From JAVVHH01 sp963835135 (GTDB lineage: Bacteria; Pseudomonadota; Alphaproteobacteria; Acetobacterales; Acetobacteraceae), in assembly GCA_963835135.1 (NCBI GenBank), contig CAWIEF010000005.1:310001-374000 (forward strand): a DNA stretch of 64,000 nucleotides, read 5' to 3'. Numbering within the stretch: position 1 is the stretch's first letter; the number at the start of each line of letters is the position of its first letter. The notes beneath the pieces were generated by a model. That model made no database searches, was not told where the DNA came from, and worked only from the letters and a program-made list of their open reading frames with translations. The translations under genes and the position numbers were made by a program. This document shows positions 8,578 to 16,002 of the stretch, one piece after another.

Positions 8578-9303
8578 ATGCCACCGGTGGTGCTCTCCGG
8601 CATGGCCAGTCATCGCGTCCCGTCGGCCGACCCGCCGATTTCGCGGGTGTTGCGCGTCTTCGTCATCGGCCAGTCCCCGCGTCCGGAGGTCGAGGCGGAG
8701 ATCGCGGCCGCCGCACCCGGCCTCGCAATCCAGCTCGAGGGTGCACTGGACGGCATGACCCGAGGCGAAATCGCCGCCCACGCCGCTCCCCACGACGACG
8801 CGGACTCGTTGTTCACCGCACTTCCCTCCGGCGAGTTGATCACGCTCTCGAAGCACGCGGTCGCGCAACGCCTGGCGGACCGGCTGGCCGGTCGCGGCCC
8901 GGCGCTGCTCTGCTGCACCGGCGCCTTCAAGGGCCTGCCGGCGCGAGCCGACATCGTGCAGCCCTCGAGCGTGCTGAACGGGTTGAGCGCCGCGCTGTTG
9001 CCGGCCGGCACGCTCGGCCTCTTCGTGCCGCTGCCGGAGCAGGTCGCGGGGCTCAGCGCCGAGCGGTCACGGCCGGGGTTGCGCGCCGTCGCCATCTGCC
9101 TGCGCCCGATCTCGAGCGAGGCCGCGATCGACGAAGCCGCAGCCCTCATGGCAGAGACGCAGCCGGACCTCGTAATCATGGATTGCATGTCCTACACCCG
9201 CGCCGACAAGGCCCGTGTCGAGCGCACGCTGCGCTGCCCCGTCCTGTTGTCGATCGCAGTCGCCGCCCGCGCCGCCGCATCGCTGTTGCCGGAGACGCCG
9301 TGA
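8578..9303 (+). CDS. AroM family protein
   Basis: A 241-residue protein matching AroM: the N-terminal VFVIGQSPRPEVEAEI, EGALDGMT, LPSGELITLSK, a CCTGAFKGL segment and the C-terminal IMDCMSYTRADKARVE are the conserved blocks. AroM has no firmly established reaction and is remote from aspartate/glutamate racemase folds. ATG 8578 is used; GTG 8575 and ATG 8602 are alternatives, and the family usually begins close to the IGQSPR motif. It is not next to aroL as in enteric bacteria. Confidence 0.78.
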   Translation: MPPVVLSGMASHRVPSADPPISRVLRVFVIGQSPRPEVEAEIAAAAPGLAIQLEGALDGMTRGEIAAHAAPHDDADSLFTALPSGELITLSKHAVAQRLADRLAGRGPALLCCTGAFKGLPARADIVQPSSVLNGLSAALLPAGTLGLFVPLPEQVAGLSAERSRPGLRAVAICLRPISSEAAIDEAAALMAETQPDLVIMDCMSYTRADKARVERTLRCPVLLSIAVAARAAASLLPETP

Positions 9304-9363
9304 CGCCTAATCACATGGCCATGCCCGCCCTTCCAGCAGCGCCGGCGGACTGGCCGGTGGTGG

Positions 9364-10428
9364 ATGCCGGGTTCGAACTCGGCCAAGCTGGCGGCCGCGG
9401 TCGCGTTCGCCCAACGGCACGAAAGCCCATGGCGGCGCGATCTGAGGGCGCAGCTGGAGGCTGGCAATTTCGAGCCGCCCCCGGACAACGAGATCATCGG
9501 CACGGTCGCCCCGCGCGGACCGCCGAACGGGCTGCTGCTGCGGCACGGCAGGCTCGCCGCACGCTGGGGCGACACGCGCCAGGTCGACATGACGTTCAGC
9601 GTGGCCAAGAGCTATCTCTCGATCTTGGCAGGCCTGGCCGTCGCCGACGGGCTGATCGCCGATCTCGACGAGCCCATCGGCCATACGGTGCGCGACGGCG
9701 GCTTCGACGGCCCGCGGAACGGTGCCATCACCTGGCGTCAGATGCTGCAGATGACGTCGGAATGGGAGGGCAGCATCTTCGGCAAGTCGGAGCAGATCGA
9801 CCGCAACCGCAGCGTGGCCAGCGAAAACGCCGGCCGACCCGCCGGCACCAAGGGCGCCGCCCGGCCCCTGCAAGCGCCGGGCACCTTCTGGGAATATAAC
9901 GACGTCCGGGTGAACCGGCTCAGCCTCGCGCTCCTGCGCCGCTTCGGCCGCGCGCTGCCGGCGGTGTTCTCCGAGCGCGTGATGCAGAAGATCGGCGCAT
10001 CGAGCGACTGGCGGTGGGAGGGATATCGGACCTCCACCGTCGATGTCGCCGGTTGTCCGGTGCAGTCGGTCTCCGGCGGCGGGCACTGGGGCGGCGGCGT
10101 GTTCATGCACGCCGAGGATCAAGCCCGAATCGGCCAGCTCATGCTCGGCCGTGGCGCCTGGGGTGAGGCGCGCATCCTGCCCGAGGCCTGGGTGGCCGAG
10201 TCGGTCGCGCCCTGCGCGTTGAACCCGCGCTACGGCCTATTCTGGTGGCTGAACACCGACGGCAGCTATCAGCCCGCCGCGCCGCGCGACAGCATCTTCG
10301 CCAGCGGCGCCGGCGGCAACGTCATCTGGATCGATCCGACGCACGACATCGTCGCCGTCCTGCGCTGGATCGACAATACGCGCCTGAACGAGTGGATCGC
10401 GCTGACGCTCTCATCCCTACGCGGGTGA
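9364..10428 (+). CDS. Serine hydrolase, class C beta-lactamase family (N-terminus apparently frameshifted)
   Basis: The open frame gives 354 residues with the serine-hydrolase signature SVAK (nucleophile Ser, general-base Lys), a Tyr-x-Asn in FWEYNDVRVN and a late SGAGGN loop in place of KTG. It probably hydrolyses an ester or peptide; the substrate is unknown. The frame starts inside what should be the N-terminal region. In the next frame, ATG 9315 encodes MAMPALPAAPADWPVVDAGFE, a leader that fits directly onto SAKLAAAVAFA of this frame if the extra base near 9378 is removed, giving 370 residues. Confidence 0.8.
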   Translation: MPGSNSAKLAAAVAFAQRHESPWRRDLRAQLEAGNFEPPPDNEIIGTVAPRGPPNGLLLRHGRLAARWGDTRQVDMTFSVAKSYLSILAGLAVADGLIADLDEPIGHTVRDGGFDGPRNGAITWRQMLQMTSEWEGSIFGKSEQIDRNRSVASENAGRPAGTKGAARPLQAPGTFWEYNDVRVNRLSLALLRRFGRALPAVFSERVMQKIGASSDWRWEGYRTSTVDVAGCPVQSVSGGGHWGGGVFMHAEDQARIGQLMLGRGAWGEARILPEAWVAESVAPCALNPRYGLFWWLNTDGSYQPAAPRDSIFASGAGGNVIWIDPTHDIVAVLRWIDNTRLNEWIALTLSSLRG

Positions 10429-10461
10429 GCAAAGACCGGCAGGTCCACCGACCAGAGGGTC

Positions 10462-10474
10462 GCGGGCGGCCCGC
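10462..10474. terminator. Possible bidirectional hairpin between convergent genes
   Basis: GCGGGC (10462-10467) and GCCCGC (10469-10474) pair across one base, between the stops of the serine hydrolase (+) and phaC (-). There is no T-run, so a terminator role rests on position and stem only. Confidence 0.25.
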
Positions 10475-10479
10475 TCTCA

Positions 10480-11589
10480 TCACGGGTCGTGTTGGGTCAG
10501 GAACGCGGCCACACCCGGGGCGAACAGCGCCTGCGACTTGGCGCCGACGAAAACGCCGACATGACCGCCCGGCAATCCCAGTTCACGGTAGTCGCTCGAG
10601 CGGACCTTGGCGCCGAGCGCCCGCGACGTCGCCGGCGGCACGATGTGGTCGTCTTGGGCGAACACGTTCAGCACCGGCATGGTGATGCGGCCGAGATCGA
10701 CCCGTTTGCCATCAAGCTCCCATTCGTTCCGCACCAGCTTGTTCTGCTGGTATAGATCCTTCAGCCATTGCTTGGCCGCCTCGCCCGGATGATCCGGCCG
10801 GTCGGCCAGCCACGTCTCCATCCGCAACCAGTTCAGCAGCCGCGTCTCGTCGTCGGCGATGTCGAGCAAGTCCCAATTGTATTTCAACAGGCTCCGCACC
10901 GGCGTCAGCTGGTTGAACACCGCACCCAGGAATGCGCCCGGCAGATTGCCGTATGCGTCGATCAGACGGTCGATGTCCTCCGGCTCCAGGCTGCGGGCCC
11001 ACACGTTGATGAGGCCGTGGTCCGGCCGGTTCTCGACGGTGTCGGCATGGAAATCGATCGGCGTGATCGTCAGCGTCAGCGCGTTGACCCGCTCCGGGAA
11101 CAGCGCGGCATACGCCGTCGTGAACACGCCGCCCTCGCAGACCCCGAGCAGATTGACCTTCGCCACCCCGGCCCGGCGCGCGATCTCGGCGACGCAACCG
11201 TCGAGATAGCCGGTGATGTAATCGTCGAGCGTGAGATAGCGGTCGGCGCGCGACGGGTTGCCCCAATCGACCACATACAGGTCGATGCCGAGATGCAGCA
11301 TGTTGCGGACCAACGAGCGGTCGTCCTGAAGGTCGGTCATGGTCCATCGGCCGATCAGCCCGTAGCAGATCAGCACCGGCACGCCGATCCGCCTGTCCGC
11401 CAGCGGCTTGTAGCGAAACAGGCTGACCTTGTCCTGCCGCCAGACCAGCTCCTTCGGGGTCGTCGCGATCCGCACGTCGGCGTCGGTCAGCCCGGCAAAG
11501 AGCAGGCGGCCGGTCGGCACTCTCTCGCCCGGTACCGCGGCGCCGGCGATCGCGGCGGCGGCTGGATCGGGGCGGATCTCCGAAGCCAT
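10480..11589 (-). CDS. phaC: Class III poly(3-hydroxyalkanoate) synthase, subunit PhaC
   Basis: A 369-residue alpha/beta-hydrolase that polymerises 3-hydroxyacyl-CoA on the granule surface. The length fits class III PhaC (about 355-370) rather than class I (about 590). The nucleophile Cys151 sits in GVCEGG, the modified lipase box. Asp313/314 in FAQDDHIVPP and His343 in GGHVGVF complete the triad. Start ATG 11589 (MASEIRPDP) lies two bases after the phaE stop; the frame remains open further upstream but overlaps phaE. PhaE is the obligatory partner. Confidence 0.95.
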   Translation of the reverse strand: MASEIRPDPAAAAIAGAAVPGERVPTGRLLFAGLTDADVRIATTPKELVWRQDKVSLFRYKPLADRRIGVPVLICYGLIGRWTMTDLQDDRSLVRNMLHLGIDLYVVDWGNPSRADRYLTLDDYITGYLDGCVAEIARRAGVAKVNLLGVCEGGVFTTAYAALFPERVNALTLTITPIDFHADTVENRPDHGLINVWARSLEPEDIDRLIDAYGNLPGAFLGAVFNQLTPVRSLLKYNWDLLDIADDETRLLNWLRMETWLADRPDHPGEAAKQWLKDLYQQNKLVRNEWELDGKRVDLGRITMPVLNVFAQDDHIVPPATSRALGAKVRSSDYRELGLPGGHVGVFVGAKSQALFAPGVAAFLTQHDP

Positions 11590-11591
11590 CG

Positions 11592-12401
11592 CTACCGCGC
11601 CTCGCCCTTGCTCGACGCGGATCTGCTGCCGCCGGCCCGGGATGTTCTGCTGCGAACCGCGGGCGAGCTGTCCGCCGGCGAGGCGGCCTGCTTGGCCGCG
11701 TCCACCTCCCGGCGCAGCGTGCGCAGCTCCCGCCGCATCTCCGTCATCGACCGATGCACGTCGTCCAGCTCCGAGCGGGTCGGCAGGCCGAACTGGGTGC
11801 CGATGCACTCGCTCAGCTCGTTCTGCGCGACACGCAGCTCCGTGCTGGCGCGGATCAGGTCACGCTGGGAGCTGAGGAACGGCTCGGACCGTTGAACCTC
11901 GAGCATATGCCGGTTGCCGATCTCGGCCCACAGCGCCACCGCCTCCTTGGTGTTGAGCGTCTTGCCTGCAGCCTCGTTCAGATACTGCCGGCCAGCCTCC
12001 ATCCAGGCGCCGAGCACCACGCGCTGGTGCTCCAGGCCGCGCTGGCGCAGTTCGCTCCAGCGTTGCACCACGCTGGCCCAGCGCCGCTCAAACTCGCCCA
12101 TGCCGGCGAACCGGGGCCCGTCCGCCATCCGCGCGAGTGCCTCGTCGATGTCGCCGGTGCCGGGCAACCAGTGCCGGGGGTTGGTGAGGCGTTCGAGGAT
12201 GTCCGCCGCCGGGCTGCCGCTTGCCTCCCCCAGGTGCCTCGCCAGCTCGTTCGACAGCTGGGCCGCGGTCGCCCAAAGCTGCATCATCGTTTCGCCGGCC
12301 TGAACCAGCTCCGGCGTCGCCGCCGGGTCCGACCCGGGCAGTCCCAGACCCGTCCAGAAATCGGCAAGACCCTTCAGGGCGTCGCTTGCTTCTCCGCTCA
12401 T
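11592..12401 (-). CDS. phaE: Class III PHA synthase, subunit PhaE
   Basis: A 269-residue helical protein. Tryptophan-containing segments (LADFWTGLGLPG, VVQRWSELRQRGLEHQ) are followed by LWAEIGNRHMLEVQRSEPF and a terminal coiled coil (EMRRELRTLRREVDAAK), with a basic Ser-rich tail. This is the PhaE layout. PhaE stimulates the PhaC subunit of class III synthases and helps form the active complex. It is the first gene of the phaE-phaC pair, with two bases between stop and next start. Confidence 0.9.
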   Translation of the reverse strand: MSGEASDALKGLADFWTGLGLPGSDPAATPELVQAGETMMQLWATAAQLSNELARHLGEASGSPAADILERLTNPRHWLPGTGDIDEALARMADGPRFAGMGEFERRWASVVQRWSELRQRGLEHQRVVLGAWMEAGRQYLNEAAGKTLNTKEAVALWAEIGNRHMLEVQRSEPFLSSQRDLIRASTELRVAQNELSECIGTQFGLPTRSELDDVHRSMTEMRRELRTLRREVDAAKQAASPADSSPAVRSRTSRAGGSRSASSKGEAR

Positions 12402-12435
12402 CCCGGCAACTCGAGAGGCTTGCTCACGCCGTGCT

Positions 12436-13458
12436 CTACGGCGACCGGGTAATGCGCTGCGTGACCGCGCTGGCGAATTCGGTCGTCGACGCGGTGCCGC
12501 CCAGGTCGCGCGTCCGAACTTTGTCCTGGTTCAGCGCGGCATCGACGGCGCGGCGCAGTGCCGTCGCCTTGTCGAGCTCACCCACGTGGTCGAGCATCAA
12601 CCCGGCGGCGAGCAGAAGAGCGGTTGGATTGGCCAGGCCCTGGCCGGCGATGTCCGGCGCCGAGCCGTGCACCGCCTCGAAGATCGCCGCCGTCTTGCCG
12701 ATGTTGGCGCCCGGCGCGGCGCCGAGCCCGCCGACCAACCCGGCAATCAGGTCCGACAGGATATCGCCGAACAGGTTCGTCGTGACGATCACGTCGAACT
12801 GCCACGGGTTGAGCACGAGCTGCATCGCGCAGGCATCGACGATCCGCTCGTCGAACTGGATCCGCCCCACATACTCCTTGGCCATTTTGGTGCCGACTTC
12901 GAGGAACACGCCGGTCAACGCTTTCAGCACGTTGGCTTTGTGCACCACAGTGACCTTCTTTCGCCCCAGCTTGATGGCGTGCTCGAAGGCGAAGCGGATG
13001 ATCCGCTCGGCCCCGTCGCGGGTGTTCACGCCCGAGGAAATGGCAACCGCGTGCGGGTCGTCGCCGATGGGGATGTAGTGCTCGAACGCGACGTAGAGTC
13101 CTTCGAGATTCTCCCGCAGCAGGATCAGGTCGATGTCGTCGTAGCGGCCGCCGGGAACGAGTGTGTGGGCCGGGCGCAGGTTGGCGTAGAGCTGGAATTC
13201 CTCGCGCAACCGCACGTTCACGGAGCGGAAGCCGCCGCCGACCGGCGTCGTGAGCGGTCCCTTGAGCGCCAGCTTGGTCCGCCGGATGCTGTCGATCAGC
13301 ACGCCCGGCAGCGGGTCGCCCGATGCCTCGATGCCGGCGAGCCCGCCCTGTTGCACATCCCAGTCGAACGGAGCGCCCAGCGCGTCGAGCACGGAGGTCA
13401 CGACCTGCGTGATCTCGGGGCCGATCCCGTCACCAGGGATCAGCGTCGCAGGGATCAT
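12436..13458 (-). CDS. NAD-dependent isocitrate dehydrogenase
   Basis: A 340-residue member of the isocitrate/isopropylmalate dehydrogenase family. It begins MIPATLIPGDGIGPEI. Substrate residues are visible in SVNVRLREEFQLYANLRP: the S-x-N-x-x-L-R pattern favours isocitrate over isopropylmalate. The metal-binding aspartates lie in NLFGDILSDL, followed by GGLGAAPGANIG and EAVHGSAPDIAG. ATG 13458 has GGAGAG six bases upstream. Many alphaproteobacteria use a different NADP enzyme in the TCA cycle, so this may be a second isocitrate dehydrogenase; a tartrate or homoisocitrate role is less likely. Confidence 0.85.
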   Translation of the reverse strand: MIPATLIPGDGIGPEITQVVTSVLDALGAPFDWDVQQGGLAGIEASGDPLPGVLIDSIRRTKLALKGPLTTPVGGGFRSVNVRLREEFQLYANLRPAHTLVPGGRYDDIDLILLRENLEGLYVAFEHYIPIGDDPHAVAISSGVNTRDGAERIIRFAFEHAIKLGRKKVTVVHKANVLKALTGVFLEVGTKMAKEYVGRIQFDERIVDACAMQLVLNPWQFDVIVTTNLFGDILSDLIAGLVGGLGAAPGANIGKTAAIFEAVHGSAPDIAGQGLANPTALLLAAGLMLDHVGELDKATALRRAVDAALNQDKVRTRDLGGTASTTEFASAVTQRITRSP

Positions 13459-13483
13459 GGTGCTCTCCGTGTCGTTTATCAGG

Positions 13484-13612
13484 CTACGAGTGACAACGAT
13501 CGCGCCGCCGATCCGTGTCGCGATCTGCGCGAACAGCCGCGCCGATGTTGCGCAGGAGGGGCAGCCGCTTGCCGAGTTCAGCGCAGGTGAAGGGCAACGG
13601 TTGCGTCGGCAT
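13484..13612 (-). CDS. Possible 42-residue leader ORF upstream of isocitrate dehydrogenase
   Basis: ATG 13612 follows a strong AGGAGAGG ribosome binding site, and the frame runs 42 codons to TAG, ending 25 bases before the dehydrogenase start. The peptide starts MPTQPLPFTCAELG and is rich in Arg and Asp at the end. It has no family I recognise. It could be a translated leader, a small protein, or the start of a decayed gene. The support is the ribosome binding site and position only. Confidence 0.35.
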   Translation of the reverse strand: MPTQPLPFTCAELGKRLPLLRNIGAAVRADRDTDRRRDRCHS

Positions 13613-13729
13613 GTGACCTCTCCTGTGCACTGGCCTTCAAGGGCCGGATTGCTCGCTTGATGGCATGTTTGCCCGATGCGCCGACCGAACCATACCGAAA
13701 ACTGAACCCGGTTTTCCGCCCGAACCGTC

Positions 13730-14194
13730 TCAAGACGTCGCCGCGTCGAGCGCCGCCTGCAGCGTGTAGGCGGCGGCCATCCCGTCGACGATCTTGGCGC
13801 GCTTGCCGCGGCTGAGGTCCAGCTCATCGATCAGGAAACGGTTGACCGCCGAGGACGACAGGCGCTCGTCCCACAGCGCCGCCGGCAACCCGGCTGCCGC
13901 GGACAGATCATTCGCCCAGTCGCGCGCGGCCTGCGCGGCCGGGCCGATGCTCCCGTCCATCGAAAGCGGCCAGCCGACCACAATCCCGCCGGCGTCCTGC
14001 TTGCGCGCGATGGCAGCGATCTCGCGCGCAACCGCGGTCAGCTTGCCGCGCTTGAGCGCGCCGTAGGGTGTCGCGATCATCAGCCCGACATCGGACAAAG
14101 CGAGACCGATCGTCTTGCTGCCCGGGTCGATCCCGATCAGCCGCTGGCCCCGGCCCAGTTGCGCCCGAAGGTCCGCCATGTTGAACAACGCCAT
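13730..14194 (-). CDS. ruvX: Putative pre-16S rRNA nuclease / Holliday junction resolvase-like RuvX (YqgF)
   Basis: A 154-residue RNase H-fold protein. The first catalytic aspartate is in LIGIDPGSKTIGLALSD, the middle motif is IVVGWPLSMDGSIGP, then LWDERLSS, and the last aspartate is in KIVDGMAAAYTLQ. In E. coli the homologue matures the 5' end of 16S rRNA. Start ATG 14194 is used; ATG 14179 (MADLRAQLGRG) is a close alternative. It is divergent from gatC with 45 bases between the starts, a neighbourhood often seen in Rhodospirillales. Confidence 0.92.
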   Translation of the reverse strand: MALFNMADLRAQLGRGQRLIGIDPGSKTIGLALSDVGLMIATPYGALKRGKLTAVAREIAAIARKQDAGGIVVGWPLSMDGSIGPAAQAARDWANDLSAAAGLPAALWDERLSSSAVNRFLIDELDLSRGKRAKIVDGMAAAYTLQAALDAATS

Positions 14195-14198
14195 GGCG

Positions 14199-14215
14199 GC
14201 CGGTATCACACCGGC
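14199..14215. promoter_or_regulatory. Palindrome in the ruvX-gatC divergent intergenic region
   Basis: GCCGGT (14199-14204) and ACCGGC (14210-14215) are perfect inverted arms around ATCAC, in the only 45 bases available for both divergent promoters. It could be an operator or an incidental GC-rich hairpin in the gatC leader. Confidence 0.3.
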
Positions 14216-14239
14216 GTCGCTCCGCAAAAAGGTCTCCTC

Positions 14240-14527
14240 ATGTCGCTTGATCCCGCGACGGTTCGCCGCATCGCCAAACTCGCCCGCCTGCATCTGGACG
14301 AGGCCGACGTTCCGCGCGTGCAGGCCGAGCTGAACGGCATCCTCGGCTGGATCGAGCAGCTGAACGAGGTCGACGTGACCGGCATCGAGCCGCTGACCGG
14401 CGCGGCGACGCTGGCGATGCGGCTGCGCGACGACGTCATCACCGATGGCGGGATGCAGGAGGCGGTGCTGTCCAACGCGCCGGACCGGGCGGGGCCGTTC
14501 TATGCGGTGCCGAAGGTGGTCGAATGA
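14240..14527 (+). CDS. gatC: Asp-tRNA(Asn)/Glu-tRNA(Gln) amidotransferase subunit C
   Basis: A 95-residue GatC. It begins MSLDPATVRRIAKLARL and carries LNGILGWIEQLNEVD and a C-terminal APDRAGPFYAVPKVVE, all family hallmarks. GatC wraps around GatA and GatB to stabilise the complex that amidates misacylated Glu-tRNA(Gln) and Asp-tRNA(Asn). An AAAGG ribosome binding site lies before ATG 14240. The stop overlaps the gatA start by four bases (ATGA). Confidence 0.96.
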   Translation: MSLDPATVRRIAKLARLHLDEADVPRVQAELNGILGWIEQLNEVDVTGIEPLTGAATLAMRLRDDVITDGGMQEAVLSNAPDRAGPFYAVPKVVE

Positions 14528-16002
14528 GCCTCACTGATCTTCCACTGGTCGCCGCCCGCGACGGCCTCCGCCGCGGCGACTTCAGCAGCGCCGAGCTGAC
14601 CGCGGCGCACCTCGACGCGATCGAGGCGCTGAACCCGAAGCTCAACGCCTTCATTACCGTCACCGCCGACCAAGCGCGCGCCGATGCCGCCGCCGCGGAC
14701 GAGGCCCGCCAGGCCGGCGCCGACGGCCCCCTGCTCGGCCTGCCGCTGGCGATCAAAGACTTGTTCTGCACCGCGGGCGTGCGCACCACGGCGGGCAGCA
14801 AAATTCTCGAACCGTTCGTCCCACCCTACGAGAGCACCGTCACCGCAAACCTCCGGCGCGACGGCGCGGTGTTCGTCGGCAAGACCAATCTCGACGAATT
14901 CGCCATGGGCTCGTCGAACATGACCTCCGCGTTCGGCCCGGTCGCGAGCCCTTGGTCGCACGGCAACCGCACGCTGGTGCCAGGCGGCTCCTCCGGCGGG
15001 TCGGCAGCGGCCGTGTCCGCCCGGCTCTGCCTTGGCGCGACCGGGACCGACACCGGCGGCTCGATCCGCCAGCCCGCTTCCTTCACCGGCATCGTGGGCG
15101 TCAAGCCAACCTACGGGCGGTGCTCGCGGTGGGGCGTGGTGGCGTTCGCCTCCTCGCTCGACCATCCGGGGCCGTTCGCCCGCACCGTCGAGGATGCCGC
15201 GGTACTGCTCGGCAGCATGGCGGGCTTCGACCCGAAGGACAGCACGTCCGCCGAGATGGCGGTGCCGGACTTCGCCGCCGCCTGCCGCCAGGGTGTGCGC
15301 GGGCTGAAGATCGGTGTGCCGCGGGAGTATCGCTCCGATGACATGCCGCCGGAGATCGACGCGCTGTGGCAGCAGGGCCTCGCCTGGCTGCGCGAGGCCG
15401 GGGCCGAGACGATCGACGTCTCCCTGCCGCACACGAAATACGGCCTGGCCGCCTATTACATCGTGGCCCCCGCCGAGGCGTCGTCCAACCTGGCGCGCTA
15501 TGACGGCATCCGGTTCGGCCTGCGGCAGAATGGCGAAGATCTGGACGACCTCTACGAGCGAACCCGCGCCGAGGGGTTCGGCCCGGAGGTGCAACGCCGG
15601 ATCATGATCGGGACGTATGTGCTGTCGGCTGGCTATTACGACGCGTATTATCTGCGGGCGCAGAAGCTGCGGGCGTTGATCCTGAAAGACTTCACCGACG
15701 CCTTCCGCACCGTGGACGCGCTGCTGACGCCCACCGCGCCCTCGGCCGCGTTCGCGCAGGGCGAGAACATGGACGACCCGATTAAGATGTATCTGAACGA
15801 CGTCTTTACCGTGCCGGCCAACATGGCGGGCATCCCCGGCATCTCCGTCCCGGCCGGGTTGAGCGTGGACGGCCTGCCGCTCGGCCTGCAGGTCCTCTCG
15901 CGCCCGTTCGACGAGGCGACCGGGTTCGCCGTGGCGGCGGCCATCGAACGCGCCGCCGGGTTCGACGCGCTGCCCCCGATTCGCGCCGGAGCCGCCCTAT
16001 GA
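14524..16002 (+). CDS. gatA: Asp-tRNA(Asn)/Glu-tRNA(Gln) amidotransferase subunit A
   Basis: A 492-residue amidase-signature enzyme that releases ammonia from glutamine. The Ser-cisSer-Lys triad is visible: Lys in LAIKDLFCT, the first serine in the GGSSGGSAAA glycine-serine block, and the nucleophilic serine in TDTGGSIRQPA. The C-terminal LQVLSRPFDEAT is also typical. The gene is coupled to gatC and gatB by ATGA overlaps on both sides, consistent with equimolar subunits. Confidence 0.98.
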   Translation: MSLTDLPLVAARDGLRRGDFSSAELTAAHLDAIEALNPKLNAFITVTADQARADAAAADEARQAGADGPLLGLPLAIKDLFCTAGVRTTAGSKILEPFVPPYESTVTANLRRDGAVFVGKTNLDEFAMGSSNMTSAFGPVASPWSHGNRTLVPGGSSGGSAAAVSARLCLGATGTDTGGSIRQPASFTGIVGVKPTYGRCSRWGVVAFASSLDHPGPFARTVEDAAVLLGSMAGFDPKDSTSAEMAVPDFAAACRQGVRGLKIGVPREYRSDDMPPEIDALWQQGLAWLREAGAETIDVSLPHTKYGLAAYYIVAPAEASSNLARYDGIRFGLRQNGEDLDDLYERTRAEGFGPEVQRRIMIGTYVLSAGYYDAYYLRAQKLRALILKDFTDAFRTVDALLTPTAPSAAFAQGENMDDPIKMYLNDVFTVPANMAGIPGISVPAGLSVDGLPLGLQVLSRPFDEATGFAVAAAIERAAGFDALPPIRAGAAL

